The notes beneath the pieces are model-generated. The model was not told the origin of the DNA. It saw nothing but the letters and a program-made list of their open reading frames with translations, and ran no database searches. A stretch of 64,000 nucleotides of DNA from Luteibaculum sp964627445 (GTDB lineage: Bacteria; Bacteroidota; Bacteroidia; Flavobacteriales_D; Luteibaculaceae). The stretch lies in contig CAZVJF010000010.1 of NCBI GenBank assembly GCA_964627445.1, positions 60,311 through 124,310 of the forward strand, in the 5' to 3' direction. Each line of letters opens with the position of its first letter. The first letter of the stretch is position 1. Made by a program: the position numbers and the translations under genes. This document shows, piece after piece, positions 27,391 through 36,721 of this stretch.

Positions 27391-27728
27391 AAAATATGCT
27401 AAAAAGAAGAGCTTGTGAGCGGGTTTACAGTTCTTTAGAACCGTGTTGACAACAATACCGTTTGATATTGCAGATGGTCGGATGAATTCAGTCGCTTATA
27501 GAAGAAGGTGGGGGTAGAGAAGGTTCTTGTCTACTTTTACATCAAAGGCAATTCGATAATTGTTTTAGGTTATGGTAGGGGAAGATCGGGAAGTTCAAGT
27601 AACGATCCGGTCAACGGAGCCGAGGTTTGAGGGAGCCTCGGCTCTTCCTTTTCAAGAAGCAGGGTGGCGCATAATCGGAATTGCATTAGAATGAAACCAA
27701 AATCATAATCATAAAAGTGTCTAGAGTC
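27391..27728. other. Unassigned intergenic region upstream of the adhesin
   Basis: About 340 bp between the MarR gene and the adhesin promoter. It contains a 40-codon plus-strand frame from GTG 27508 to TGA 27630 (VGVEKVLVYFYIKGNS, then LGYGRGRSGSSSNDPVNGAE) whose stop lies in the loop of a terminator-like hairpin, and a 30-bp stretch (27571-27600) related to one downstream of the adhesin. It may be a decayed gene, a small RNA or a short peptide gene. No family recognised. Confidence 0.4.
27617..27653 (+). terminator. Terminator-like hairpin with no assigned transcript
   Basis: Perfect 9-bp stem GAGCCGAGG / CCTCGGCTC (27617-27625 with 27636-27644), 10-base loop, then TTCCTTTTC. It points along the plus strand, yet no confident plus-strand gene lies before it. 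Confidence 0.55.
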
Positions 27729-27758
27729 TTTGTTATGAAATGGAAACAATTACTTTTG
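27729..27758 (+). promoter_or_regulatory. Promoter of the adhesin gene
   Basis: TTTG (27729-27732), 18-base spacer, TACTTTTG (27751-27758): an exact match to the Bacteroidota TTTG / TAnnTTTG pattern. Transcription would begin near 27765, about 30 bp before the ATG at 27797. It rules out the earlier in-frame ATG at 27740, which lies inside the promoter. Confidence 0.8.
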
Positions 27759-27796
27759 CACCATATAGTATTGTGACGAATAAACCCAAATCCACA

Positions 27797-30700
27797 ATGA
27801 AACGATTCTACAATTTTCTGGTCGTAGCCGTTAGTATGCTGGCTTTCACGACCTTATCCTACGGGCAACTCGACTGTCCCGTGGCAAACATTAGCGCTGG
27901 CGCCACCAATGTGATGGGCACGGACTATGTTTGCGAAAGCTCGAGTATTACCATTACATGGAACCCAACAACGGATCCAGGTGTCACAGGTTACCGTTTA
28001 CGCGTTGGTAATGATGCGCAAATCGACAACCTGAACGTGGAGTATGTGGCTCATGACGGTTCTCCATCGTACTCTGCTACATTTAACGTTGGAGCGGGTC
28101 AAGGAAATAGCTACAGTTACACAGTAGATTATACCAAAGATGGTGGGTTTAACCCGGCTTTTGGTCCTTCGTACGATTACAGTGCGGGAGATTGTACCAA
28201 TGAGCCGAATCCTTATCCTAACTTTATCATAGCAACGGATCCGACGCCGGTTACTACTGCTACGATTACCAATGGTACAGATGGTGTTGCAAACACATAC
28301 TGTGCAAACAGTACTATCGAAGTAACTGCAGACGGTACTCCAGGTGATATCGGACAATACTATTGGAGTATTGATGGCGGTACTACATGGAATGCTGCCG
28401 GAACCAACAATGTTTTTGAAATTGATGCTACTGTAGCGAATGGCTTTACTACGGCAGGTGCTGTAGATATTGAGGTTGCTACCGCAGATCTAACTTGTGG
28501 ATTTAATGATCCTATAGCGTCTCAATTTCAGCTGAATACCACGTTGCGTGATATTTACCAGGTTACGGGTATCTCCACAACCGATGACGGAGCTATTGCA
28601 GACGGTGATACGGTTTGCTTTGATGGTTCTGGTACAGATGTTTTTTCTATTGCCTACACTGATGTGTTAGGTACAGGGACTAACGGCACAATCCAAGTAA
28701 GTAACGATGGTGGAGCAAGCTTCGCTGCAGGTGCTACAGGTGCAAGTCCGCTTACTGCTACCATCGCAGCAGAAAATACGGATTACGCTTTCTTTATTGA
28801 TGATGCAGCATACTGCCAGAACAATAAGGATACGGTTTACGCCTTTACTTATGATAATGTAAACAGTGCTCCTGCTCCCGCTGAGCTTGAGTATTCTGTG
28901 GATGGTGGGATGACCTGGTTGCCTTATATGGCCTTCAGTGCTTGCGAAGGTGAAACAGTACAATTCCGTGTGAATACCGCAACTGATGGAGATGCTGGTA
29001 ACAACCCGAATTCTCAATTCCGTTGGGAATACGATGCAGACAATGATGGTTTACTTGAGCAAGCTACAGGAAACCTCAACATAGGTGATGGTGGAGAGAA
29101 TGTTTACACGACTCCTGTTTTAGTTAGTGGTAATGTTTCTCGTGTTCGTATTCGTTTCTTTGATAATTGCACAGGAGCGCAAACAGTAGGGGCCTTCGCT
29201 TCCTTTAATGTTGTTTCGGGTGGAGACGCTACAGGTTCTTCTACCACATTAACTGATGAAGGTGCTGCTACTTTAAACAACGGAGATAACGTTTGTCCTG
29301 GTGAGCAAATTGATTTTGCTGTTACCGGTGCCGCAGATTTGGGTGCAAACGGTGAGTACCGTGTGTATAAAACCATTGATGGTGGTACCACTTACAATTT
29401 AATTGGTAGCGGTGTAGATCCACTTAACATAACAAACCACGATCACGGGCTTGTCTCGGCAGAGTATCATACAGTAATTGTAAATGACTGCGATTCTATA
29501 GCAGTAGAGAACATCACAATTAATGTGCTTACTATCAGCTCGGCTCCAACTTCAGTTACGGATAACTCTATGGGTGGTACGGTTTGTCCTGGTGACAACG
29601 TAACTTTTACCGCTAACGGTGGATCACTAAGTGCACCTGCAAATGGGGTTTACCAGTACTCTACCAATGGAGGTGCAACTTGGACTACTACGGGTAATGC
29701 TGGTGCAGACAACTTCATTACTTTAGCGGTAGGAGCGTCTACAACAGTATTGTTCCGTATCCAGGACGATTGTGGTAACTATCCTGCTATTGCTCCTTTC
29801 CCAAGCAGCACCGTAGGTGTGTACACCATAGCTACTGCTCCTTCAGGAGCCAATGCTGCACCAGCTGGTCCAGTTTGTCCAAATACAAGCGTAACCTTTA
29901 CTGCAACGGGTGGTAGCATAGCCGGTGCTAATGCTACTTACGAGTACCGCGTTAATGCAGGAGCGTGGACTCCAACAGGTAACGCTGGAACTGATAATTT
30001 CTACACAGCATCTTTAACAGCAACTACAACTGTAGACTTTAGAATTGTTGATCTTTGCGATCCTGCGGTTCAGACAACCGTGCAGTCTGCCAGTGTAACT
30101 GTTTTGGGTACAACGGATACTCCAACGTTTGATTCTTACGAGGAGCGTCAAGGTATTTCGGATGTTGCAGTTATGGCAAATGCTGAGATATGTAACGGAA
30201 GCGACCTTGTGTTTAACTACACTATGGGTGCTAGTGTAACTACCGATGATAATCCAGTTGTATACTATAAGGAAAATGGTGCCGGAATGTTCGATATGAC
30301 TGCAGTTGGTGGTCTTGCTCCAGCTTCAAACCAAGAGATTGTGGTAGAGGATATAGACTTGACAGCGGGTAATAACTACCAGCTATTCTTTAATAGTGAC
30401 TGCGGTATGGAAGTAGCATTAGGAGCTGCATTTACCATTACCTATAAAGAGGAAAACTCGAATGCGGCAGCGCTAACATCAATGGATGTAAACAGCGGTG
30501 ACTTTGTTTGCTCTGGAAACGGAGTAATGATTACACTGAACAACGCAGGTACGTTAGGAGATGCAAACAATTTTGATGGACTTGCTCCTGAGTTTGCTTT
30601 CGAAACCAACATCGATGGTGGTGGATTTGTACTCGATGGAGCTCATGATGGTTCAGCGAACTACATGATCGATATCGATGATCTTGTAACCAACGATGGT

Positions 30701-33571
30701 TTAACCAACCAGCTTCGTGTACGCTCCAGCATTACTAATGGATGTACGCCTACAGGATTCACAGCTGAGTTTGTAATTAACATTTACGGTGCTCAGAATA
30801 ACTTTACGTCAATTTCTTTGACTAATGATAACTATTGTGCGGACGAAGCAGCTACACTTCCTGTTACCATGACAGCGAACGGAGCTGCGCTTGTTAATGA
30901 CGGATTCACTCGTGTAGTATGGTATAGCATTGATGATGCTGGTAACCCTGTAACGAAAGTGAAAGAAACACTTGCAGGTACAGGTACAGCGAACCAATTG
31001 TTATTTAACGGTGGTGATGGAGTGGCTCCAGATACCACAACCACGATTGGTGTACGTTTAGAGAGCTGTGATACCTCTGCTTTCGAAGTACGTACCATCA
31101 CAGTAAAGGATCTTCCTGAAAACAACGATGAAGCGGGTAACCCTGCAGTAGTATCTGCATCGCCCTCTTCAGTATGTGCAGGAGCATCTTCTACCTTGAA
31201 CATCATCAACTACATCGTAGGAACGAACGGTCAGGTAACTTGGTACGATGATATGATGGCAAGCAACTTATTGGCTACCGGTCCTTCATTTACAGCAAGC
31301 AACTTGTTTAACACTGGTGCTTCTACAGATACTACCTTCTATGTACGTGTGGAGGCAGATTGTGACACGACCATGTTACTTCCTGTAACTGTGAACCTTT
31401 CTTCTGTTAATCCAGAGCCAGTGCAAAATTTTGGCGGCATATCTGCTGCTGGAGCTACCATGGTTGGGAACGCGGTATCTTTAGGAACGATATGTGATGA
31501 GGAAAATATAGCCATCGATGCTGGTGTGGGTGAAGTAGGTGATGGAAGCTACATTTGGGAAATATCTTTTGATGGTATTGTATTTAGTTCCATTGACGAT
31601 GCAACTCCTGGTGATTTTGGTCTATTTTTAAATACAGGTACGTTCTCGTTAAACTTTGATGCAAATGGGGAGACTACGGTATTCATAAGAGCTAGAAGAA
31701 CCAACGGTTGTATTACAACAGCTAACCGTTACGCTTCCTTAGTTGTACGTGAGCTTCCTACAGACTTTACATCGATTGCTCCTGCAACGGAGGAAGTGTG
31801 TGAAACCGATGCTGCAGTTACCTTAACTGCGAATGGCGGTGATGCTGGATTTGACGGAGTTATCCGTTGGTACTTAGATTACAATGCTACCGGTGCTGTT
31901 GCTGTTCCAGCTTGGGACGGTATGACTAGCGTAACTTTCGATTGGAATAACTTCTCAGGAGCTGGGGTATACGATATCTCCGTACAATATGAGTCTGCTG
32001 CTTGTGGTGCATTTGTACCAACACCAGCTGTAGCTCAGGTAACTGTGAATGCTACGCCAATGAACGATCTCGGTGTTAACCCAGTAGCGGAAGTTTGCTC
32101 CAATAGTTCAATAGATCTAGCAACACTTTCTAGCTACACTGGAATGAACCAAAGCTTTAGCTTTACAGGTACGGGTGTTGCAGCGAACGTGTACGATGCA
32201 GCAAACGGATCTTACCCTGATGCTACTGCAGAAAACTTCGAAACGATCACGTATAGCGTTACTGAAAACGGTTGTACTGCAAACTTTGCGGTTACCTTAG
32301 AGGTAAATGGTACTCCAGTTATTAATGATGCAGTAGCTACCATCGCTTCTTGTGGTGCCAATGACGGTACAGTAGAAGTAACTAGTATTACTGGTGGTGA
32401 AGCTGGTTACGAGTATTCATCGGATGACGGTGCTAATTTTAATCCTGCAAATCCAATGACCAACCTATCTGGTGGTAACAAAAACATCAGAGTAAAGGAT
32501 GCTGAAAATTGTGTATCTGAAGCTTTCGTTATCAACGTACCAAACTCCTCAGGTTTTGCAAGTGCAGGAACTGTAGACACTCCGGTATCTTGTAACGGTG
32601 ATGCAGATGGTGAGGTAAGCGTAACGCTATCTAACGGTCTATCTCCATTCGATTACGAAGTGTTTGTAGATGGTGGTGTGACTGCTATAGAGTCTGCTAA
32701 CAACCAAACAGCAACAGATTACACATTCGATAACTTAGCACCGGGTGCTTACGACTTCGAGTTCACTGATGCTGCTGGATGTTTGACTACGTACTCTGTA
32801 GTACTTAACGAGCCTGGAATAATTGGTCTTACCGTAGCTAACGCTGAGGATGTAGACTGCTTTGGTGAAGAAACTGGAGTGTTGGGTAACCTTAGCGCAA
32901 CAAGCTCTAACGGTGGTCCATTCATGTACCAGCTAAGCATCGATACTTCTGGAAACCAAGAGTTTGAAGTAGTATCTGCCTTCAACATGGCAAACAACTA
33001 CACGGGTCTTGCAGCGGGAGATTACTTAATCACTGTGAAGGATGGTAACGATTGTACCAACGACTTCTTGTTCACAATTGAAGAGCCTGAGGCTATCGTT
33101 CTGGATACCAACGTGGTTGCTTTAGATCAAGATGGTTACGATGTGCAAATCGTAGTTCAGTCTGGTGGTGTAGGTCAGTTTGAGTACCGTTTGAACAACG
33201 GAACTTTCCAAGCTTCTAACCTGTTCGAGGATCTACCTTTCGGTACCTATGACTTCACCGCAAGAGATGCAAATGGATGTGAGGAAACCATCACCATCCA
33301 ACTGCGCGATCCGAATAGCATCAATGAAGCAGCAGTATTTGCTGATGTTGTAGCCTACCCGAACCCATTCGCAGGTGTAATTACTGTAGAAGGTCTTCAG
33401 GATGGTGTAAACATCACAATTACCAACGTTTACGGTCAGCAAGTAGACTTCATCGCTTCCATGAAAGATGGTAAAGCAGTAATCAACACAATCGATTTAG
33501 CGAGCGGTGTTTACTTTGCTACTTTCACGAAAGATGGTGCATCGAAAACGATAAGAATGGTGAAGCAGTAA
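27797..33571 (+). CDS. Giant T9SS-exported adhesin with Ig-like modules, SprB repeats and a sorting domain
   Basis: 1924 residues from ATG 27797, giving the signal peptide MKRFYNFLVVAVSMLAFTT followed by LSYGQ. The body is rich in Asp, Asn, Thr and Gly with few Lys, and is built from modules of about 100 residues that restart with VCPG/VCEG-type Cys motifs (NVCPGEQIDFAVTG, TVCPGDNVTFTANGG, PVCPNTSVTFTATGG) and contain YSTNGGATWTTTGNAG-like strands. About residues 1505-1840 hold SprB-type repeats (SCGANDGTVEV, SCNGDADGEVSV, DCFGEETGVL). The last 75 residues are a type A T9SS sorting domain (VVAYPNPFAG, ITNVYGQQV, LASGVYFATF, KTIRMVKQ). Role: secreted surface protein, probably for attachment or gliding; the ligand is unknown. 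Confidence 0.93.
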   Translation: MKRFYNFLVVAVSMLAFTTLSYGQLDCPVANISAGATNVMGTDYVCESSSITITWNPTTDPGVTGYRLRVGNDAQIDNLNVEYVAHDGSPSYSATFNVGAGQGNSYSYTVDYTKDGGFNPAFGPSYDYSAGDCTNEPNPYPNFIIATDPTPVTTATITNGTDGVANTYCANSTIEVTADGTPGDIGQYYWSIDGGTTWNAAGTNNVFEIDATVANGFTTAGAVDIEVATADLTCGFNDPIASQFQLNTTLRDIYQVTGISTTDDGAIADGDTVCFDGSGTDVFSIAYTDVLGTGTNGTIQVSNDGGASFAAGATGASPLTATIAAENTDYAFFIDDAAYCQNNKDTVYAFTYDNVNSAPAPAELEYSVDGGMTWLPYMAFSACEGETVQFRVNTATDGDAGNNPNSQFRWEYDADNDGLLEQATGNLNIGDGGENVYTTPVLVSGNVSRVRIRFFDNCTGAQTVGAFASFNVVSGGDATGSSTTLTDEGAATLNNGDNVCPGEQIDFAVTGAADLGANGEYRVYKTIDGGTTYNLIGSGVDPLNITNHDHGLVSAEYHTVIVNDCDSIAVENITINVLTISSAPTSVTDNSMGGTVCPGDNVTFTANGGSLSAPANGVYQYSTNGGATWTTTGNAGADNFITLAVGASTTVLFRIQDDCGNYPAIAPFPSSTVGVYTIATAPSGANAAPAGPVCPNTSVTFTATGGSIAGANATYEYRVNAGAWTPTGNAGTDNFYTASLTATTTVDFRIVDLCDPAVQTTVQSASVTVLGTTDTPTFDSYEERQGISDVAVMANAEICNGSDLVFNYTMGASVTTDDNPVVYYKENGAGMFDMTAVGGLAPASNQEIVVEDIDLTAGNNYQLFFNSDCGMEVALGAAFTITYKEENSNAAALTSMDVNSGDFVCSGNGVMITLNNAGTLGDANNFDGLAPEFAFETNIDGGGFVLDGAHDGSANYMIDIDDLVTNDGLTNQLRVRSSITNGCTPTGFTAEFVINIYGAQNNFTSISLTNDNYCADEAATLPVTMTANGAALVNDGFTRVVWYSIDDAGNPVTKVKETLAGTGTANQLLFNGGDGVAPDTTTTIGVRLESCDTSAFEVRTITVKDLPENNDEAGNPAVVSASPSSVCAGASSTLNIINYIVGTNGQVTWYDDMMASNLLATGPSFTASNLFNTGASTDTTFYVRVEADCDTTMLLPVTVNLSSVNPEPVQNFGGISAAGATMVGNAVSLGTICDEENIAIDAGVGEVGDGSYIWEISFDGIVFSSIDDATPGDFGLFLNTGTFSLNFDANGETTVFIRARRTNGCITTANRYASLVVRELPTDFTSIAPATEEVCETDAAVTLTANGGDAGFDGVIRWYLDYNATGAVAVPAWDGMTSVTFDWNNFSGAGVYDISVQYESAACGAFVPTPAVAQVTVNATPMNDLGVNPVAEVCSNSSIDLATLSSYTGMNQSFSFTGTGVAANVYDAANGSYPDATAENFETITYSVTENGCTANFAVTLEVNGTPVINDAVATIASCGANDGTVEVTSITGGEAGYEYSSDDGANFNPANPMTNLSGGNKNIRVKDAENCVSEAFVINVPNSSGFASAGTVDTPVSCNGDADGEVSVTLSNGLSPFDYEVFVDGGVTAIESANNQTATDYTFDNLAPGAYDFEFTDAAGCLTTYSVVLNEPGIIGLTVANAEDVDCFGEETGVLGNLSATSSNGGPFMYQLSIDTSGNQEFEVVSAFNMANNYTGLAAGDYLITVKDGNDCTNDFLFTIEEPEAIVLDTNVVALDQDGYDVQIVVQSGGVGQFEYRLNNGTFQASNLFEDLPFGTYDFTARDANGCEETITIQLRDPNSINEAAVFADVVAYPNPFAGVITVEGLQDGVNITITNVYGQQVDFIASMKDGKAVINTIDLASGVYFATFTKDGASKTIRMVKQ

Positions 33572-33594
33572 GCAACACCAATCTCAAATAAACC

Positions 33595-33626
33595 AAACCC
33601 CTTTCGCTTTGCGGAAGGGGTTTTTT
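33595..33626 (+). terminator. Intrinsic terminator after the adhesin
   Basis: AAACCCCTTTCG pairs with CGGAAGGGGTTT (one G-T pair) around a short loop, followed by a T-run. It lies 23 bp after the stop codon. Confidence 0.9.
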
Positions 33627-33964
33627 GTTGGCTAAAACTTACGGTTCAATGGTAAACCGATTGTGAACTGCTTGTATTGTTGCTAGGATGGAACGCACAC
33701 CTGGAGTGCTTCATGGTATCAGGTCGAGGAGGTCAATCAAGTTCCGGTGTAAGCCCGAGTCCGAATTCGGTGCAGGTCTGATATACACACGCAAGTATTT
33801 CGAAGCAAAAAAGAACGCAAACGATGGTACCACAGGTTCAGTTAAACTCAGAATAGGGGCTTAGGCGTGACCTATGTGAGTCGGTATTGTTTTTACAACC
33901 ACTCCGACATAGATATCCACGATCCGGTCTCCAAGGTAATCTCCTATCCGATTAGAGCCTTGTT
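33627..33964. other. Unassigned intergenic region downstream of the adhesin
   Basis: 338 bp between the adhesin terminator and the MscS stop. Open frames lie on both strands but none is convincing: plus strand 33688-33864 (58 codons, MERTPGVLHGIRSRRS start, ending GSVKLRIGA), a second plus frame ending at 33779 with VSGRGGQSSSGVSPSPNS, and minus-strand frames broken by two stops. Bases 33712-33742 resemble 27571-27600, and 33919-33929 repeats 27602-27612 exactly. It could be gene debris or a structured RNA. No family recognised. Confidence 0.4.
33872..33912. repeat. Interrupted long hairpin downstream of the adhesin
   Basis: CTATG...TCGG...TTGT-TTTT-ACAA...CCGA-CATAG: three nested paired blocks of 5, 4 and 4 bp with small internal loops. 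There is no T-run, so it is not a simple terminator. Confidence 0.4.
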
Positions 33965-34825
33965 TTATCCTTTTTGAACGATGTTCATGTATGGAAAAGG
34001 TATTTCTACACCCTCTGCGTCAAAAGCTTCTTTAATGAGCTTAAAACAGTCTGTTTTAAGTACAAAGCCACTGATGGGGGTAGCAGACCAGGCATAAGCG
34101 CGTAAGATAACGCTGTACTCTCCAAGGGAAATAACCCGGATATCTACCATGGGCTCATTTTCCGATTGTTCTTGTGCTGTGCGGCCGTCTAAAAGGTTAG
34201 GGTGACTTTCTATTACCCTACGCATAATGGTCATAGCATGATCAATATTGCTGCCGTAAGAAATTCCTACTTCTACATGCGTACAGACGCGCTCTTCAAT
34301 AATACTGGAGTTGAGAATGGTTTCGGAGGAAATAACCGAGTTGGGAATAATGATTCTTCGGTTTTCAAAATTTCGAATGACGGAGTGGCGTAGTGTGATG
34401 TCTTCTACAAATCCTTGGTGTTTATCGCCTACCATAATCATATCACCTACACGGAAGGGTTTGAAAATGACAATGAAAAAACCGCTTATGATATTGGTAA
34501 AAGCTTGTTGCGAGGCAAAACCTATGATCGCTGCCAGAATACCGGCTCCAGCAAACAAAGTGATGCCAAAGTTTTTAAGAGCCGGTATGCTTACAAACAG
34601 TACGATGCTGGCCGCTATAAAAACAATAAACGAAATAGCGTTATTGAGGAATAACACCGAGGTATGATCTACTTTTCCCTTATCGGCCCACTTTTGCAAC
34701 GCCTTGCTGTATAGGAAGCGGGTGGCTCTTGCAAAAAGAAAAGAGCAAACAATTACAAGAATTACAATTACCGCGTATTTAAGCCCCGGAGAATTGGTTA
34801 GTTTGGTCCACTCCATAAAAAACAA
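33965..34825 (-). CDS. Small-conductance mechanosensitive channel, MscS family
   Basis: 286 residues with three hydrophobic segments in the first 130. The third is the pore helix (GAGILAAIIGFASQQAFTN), followed by the conserved GFFIVIFKPFRVGDMI and a cytoplasmic beta domain (NFENRRIIIPNSVISSETI). It protects against hypo-osmotic shock by opening under membrane tension. The ATG at 34825 is only 5 bp from the divergent gene's start; an internal ATG at 34816 is an alternative. Confidence 0.92.
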   Translation of the reverse strand: MFFMEWTKLTNSPGLKYAVIVILVIVCSFLFARATRFLYSKALQKWADKGKVDHTSVLFLNNAISFIVFIAASIVLFVSIPALKNFGITLFAGAGILAAIIGFASQQAFTNIISGFFIVIFKPFRVGDMIMVGDKHQGFVEDITLRHSVIRNFENRRIIIPNSVISSETILNSSIIEERVCTHVEVGISYGSNIDHAMTIMRRVIESHPNLLDGRTAQEQSENEPMVDIRVISLGEYSVILRAYAWSATPISGFVLKTDCFKLIKEAFDAEGVEIPFPYMNIVQKG

Positions 34826-34830
34826 GCATT

Positions 34831-35994
34831 TTGTATCCGCATCAAAAGAAAGCGATTCGCTCGCTTATCCAACAATTTAACGAGAAAAAATCACCTGCCG
34901 CAGTGTTGTTGAAGCAACATTTTAAGGCGCATAAAAATCTGGGTGGAAAAGATAGAAGGGTAATCGCACAGCACTACTACACCTACATAAAAAACAAGCT
35001 TTTGCTAGATGCTTGTTTTCCCAACGCACAGGATTTGGAGGAACCGATGCTGGAAGCTTTGGAATATCTGGATGAACCCCACAGAGAAAAACGCATTGCA
35101 TATATCCAACAGTTGGCTTCTGAGCATGGTATTGCGGAACCATCCATTAAATGGTCTATTCCAGCCTGGATTTATAAGCAATGGGAGGATGATGGAAAGG
35201 ACGCAGAAACTTTGGCCATCCATGCGCTCTTCGAAGCGAAAACCTATGTACGGTTTAACCAACACTTGCTAGAAAGCGAGGCAGCCCAAAACGAGTTAAT
35301 TGCTACAGAAGAGTTGCAGCTCCAATTGGATACGATAACCGATACCTACTTTACCGAAGCTAAAAACTTGTATCATACGAACGCCTATAAGCAAGGTTTG
35401 CTCGAGGTTCAAGATTACGGTTCGCAGGAAATAGCTCGGTTTTGCGACGTGAAACCTAACGATACGGTGATTGACGCGTGCAGTGGTGCCGGGGGCAAAG
35501 CACTGTTCCTGGCAGATTTAATGAAGCATACGGGGAAAATTTGGGCACTGGATGTGCGCATGAAAGCCTTGGAAAATGCTGCAGATCGTGCAGATAGAGC
35601 AGGATACGAAAACATAGAGTTTTTTGAAATTCCAGAGAACCCCAATGAGGTGGAGTTTCCTTTTATGGCCGATGTACTGCTCATAGATGCACCTTGTTCG
35701 GGTAGCGGTACTTTTGCCCGCCAGGCCGACCGTAAGTACCAGCTCACCCAAGAAGAAGTGGAGAAGCTGGTTGCGCTACAGCGTAACATTGTATCCCAAT
35801 ACAGTAAGTGGGTAAAACCCGGAGGTAAAATGATCTACGCTACCTGTAGTAGTTTTTCTATAGAGAACGAAAGGCAGCGTGGTTATATCGAAAAAAACTT
35901 AGATGATTTTTTATTTAATTTGGAACAAACAATTCCACCAACACAAAATCACGATGGTTTTTACATGGCTAAGTTCACTAAAAGGGAAGCGTAA
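34831..35994 (+). CDS. RNA cytosine-5 methyltransferase, RsmB/NOL1-NOP2-sun family
   Basis: 387 residues starting at TTG 34831; no ATG exists upstream because an in-frame TAA precedes it, and starting later would cut the NusB-like N-terminal domain. The methyltransferase domain has the SAM motif DACSGAGGKALFLADLM, then DAPCSGSGTFARQAD and YATCSSFSIENERQ, which carry the two catalytic cysteines (TC in motif VI, PC in motif IV). The target is rRNA or tRNA cytosine; which one cannot be said. The 3' end overlaps the lipoprotein gene by 41 bp. Confidence 0.9.
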   Translation: MYPHQKKAIRSLIQQFNEKKSPAAVLLKQHFKAHKNLGGKDRRVIAQHYYTYIKNKLLLDACFPNAQDLEEPMLEALEYLDEPHREKRIAYIQQLASEHGIAEPSIKWSIPAWIYKQWEDDGKDAETLAIHALFEAKTYVRFNQHLLESEAAQNELIATEELQLQLDTITDTYFTEAKNLYHTNAYKQGLLEVQDYGSQEIARFCDVKPNDTVIDACSGAGGKALFLADLMKHTGKIWALDVRMKALENAADRADRAGYENIEFFEIPENPNEVEFPFMADVLLIDAPCSGSGTFARQADRKYQLTQEEVEKLVALQRNIVSQYSKWVKPGGKMIYATCSSFSIENERQRGYIEKNLDDFLFNLEQTIPPTQNHDGFYMAKFTKREA

Positions 35995-36721
35995 CAAGCT
36001 AACGGTTTTAGCCGCTGTTTTCTCAATTATCCTTCTTCAGGGATGCGCTTTCCAAATGGGAAGTTTTGACAGCAGTTTGCCTAACCACGCCAACCACTAT
36101 CGCATTACCGATGTGGCATGGGGCAGGGCACAAACCGTGCGCGTTCTTGGTATCGGAGGAATGGCAACAAAAACTTTAGTGAATGATGCCAAAATGGATT
36201 TATACAGAAGATACCCGTTACAAAGAGGACAGGCTTTTGCCAATACCGTGGTAGATACGGATTACCGCAGTTTTATACTGTGGGACAAAATCACGATAAC
36301 GATTAGTGCAGATGTCGTACAGCTGGATAGCGGAGTTACAGAGTTGCACCCGTTTGTCCAAAAGGTTCAAATAGCATTGGAAACTCCTTCTTGTTTCGAT
36401 GTTAACGTAGGAGACAAAGGCATGTATTTTGACATCAGAAATAGCCGTACCCTAAGCGTTCAAGTAATAAAAACAGAAGGAAGGCGTCTGCAAGTACTTC
36501 TCGAAAATGGGAGTAAAGAATCTATTGACCAACAACGTTTTTTCTTTGTACCCAACTGTGACTTAGTAGCGCAACAACTCAAGTCCATTGGTACCATCAT
36601 TCAACACAGAGATGCGTTTGGTGGCTATGTGGATGCAACCATCTTGGGCTACAACAGCAGAAAACAGGCGCTGGTTAGTTGGGGTGAAGCACCTGCAGAG
36701 CAATATGCAGTCTTCGAGTAG
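35954..36721 (+). CDS. Putative lipoprotein, DUF6567-like
   Basis: 255 residues from ATG 35954. The signal ends in the lipobox LLQGC, so the mature protein is probably envelope-anchored. The middle has the pattern RVLGIGGMATKTLVNDAKMDL, then QAFANTVVDT and TITISADVVQLD, which resembles DUF6567 proteins of Bacteroidota; the C-terminal part (about 150-255) is extra. The function is unknown. It overlaps the methyltransferase gene by 41 bp and its stop abuts the stop of the convergent yebC gene. Confidence 0.75.
   Translation: MVFTWLSSLKGKRNKLTVLAAVFSIILLQGCAFQMGSFDSSLPNHANHYRITDVAWGRAQTVRVLGIGGMATKTLVNDAKMDLYRRYPLQRGQAFANTVVDTDYRSFILWDKITITISADVVQLDSGVTELHPFVQKVQIALETPSCFDVNVGDKGMYFDIRNSRTLSVQVIKTEGRRLQVLLENGSKESIDQQRFFFVPNCDLVAQQLKSIGTIIQHRDAFGGYVDATILGYNSRKQALVSWGEAPAEQYAVFE

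Noticed and set aside
27391..27728. 6S RNA, tmRNA, SRP RNA or RNase P RNA in the gap upstream of the adhesin
   Set aside because: None of the conserved core words of these RNAs is present.
27740..27796. Longer N-terminus of the adhesin from ATG 27740
   Set aside because: It overlaps an exact TTTG / TAnnTTTG promoter, and the ATG at 27797 gives a normal signal peptide.
33664..33780. tRNA-like stretch downstream of the adhesin (GTTC and GAGGTC-like words)
   Set aside because: No cloverleaf can be drawn: acceptor and anticodon stems do not pair.
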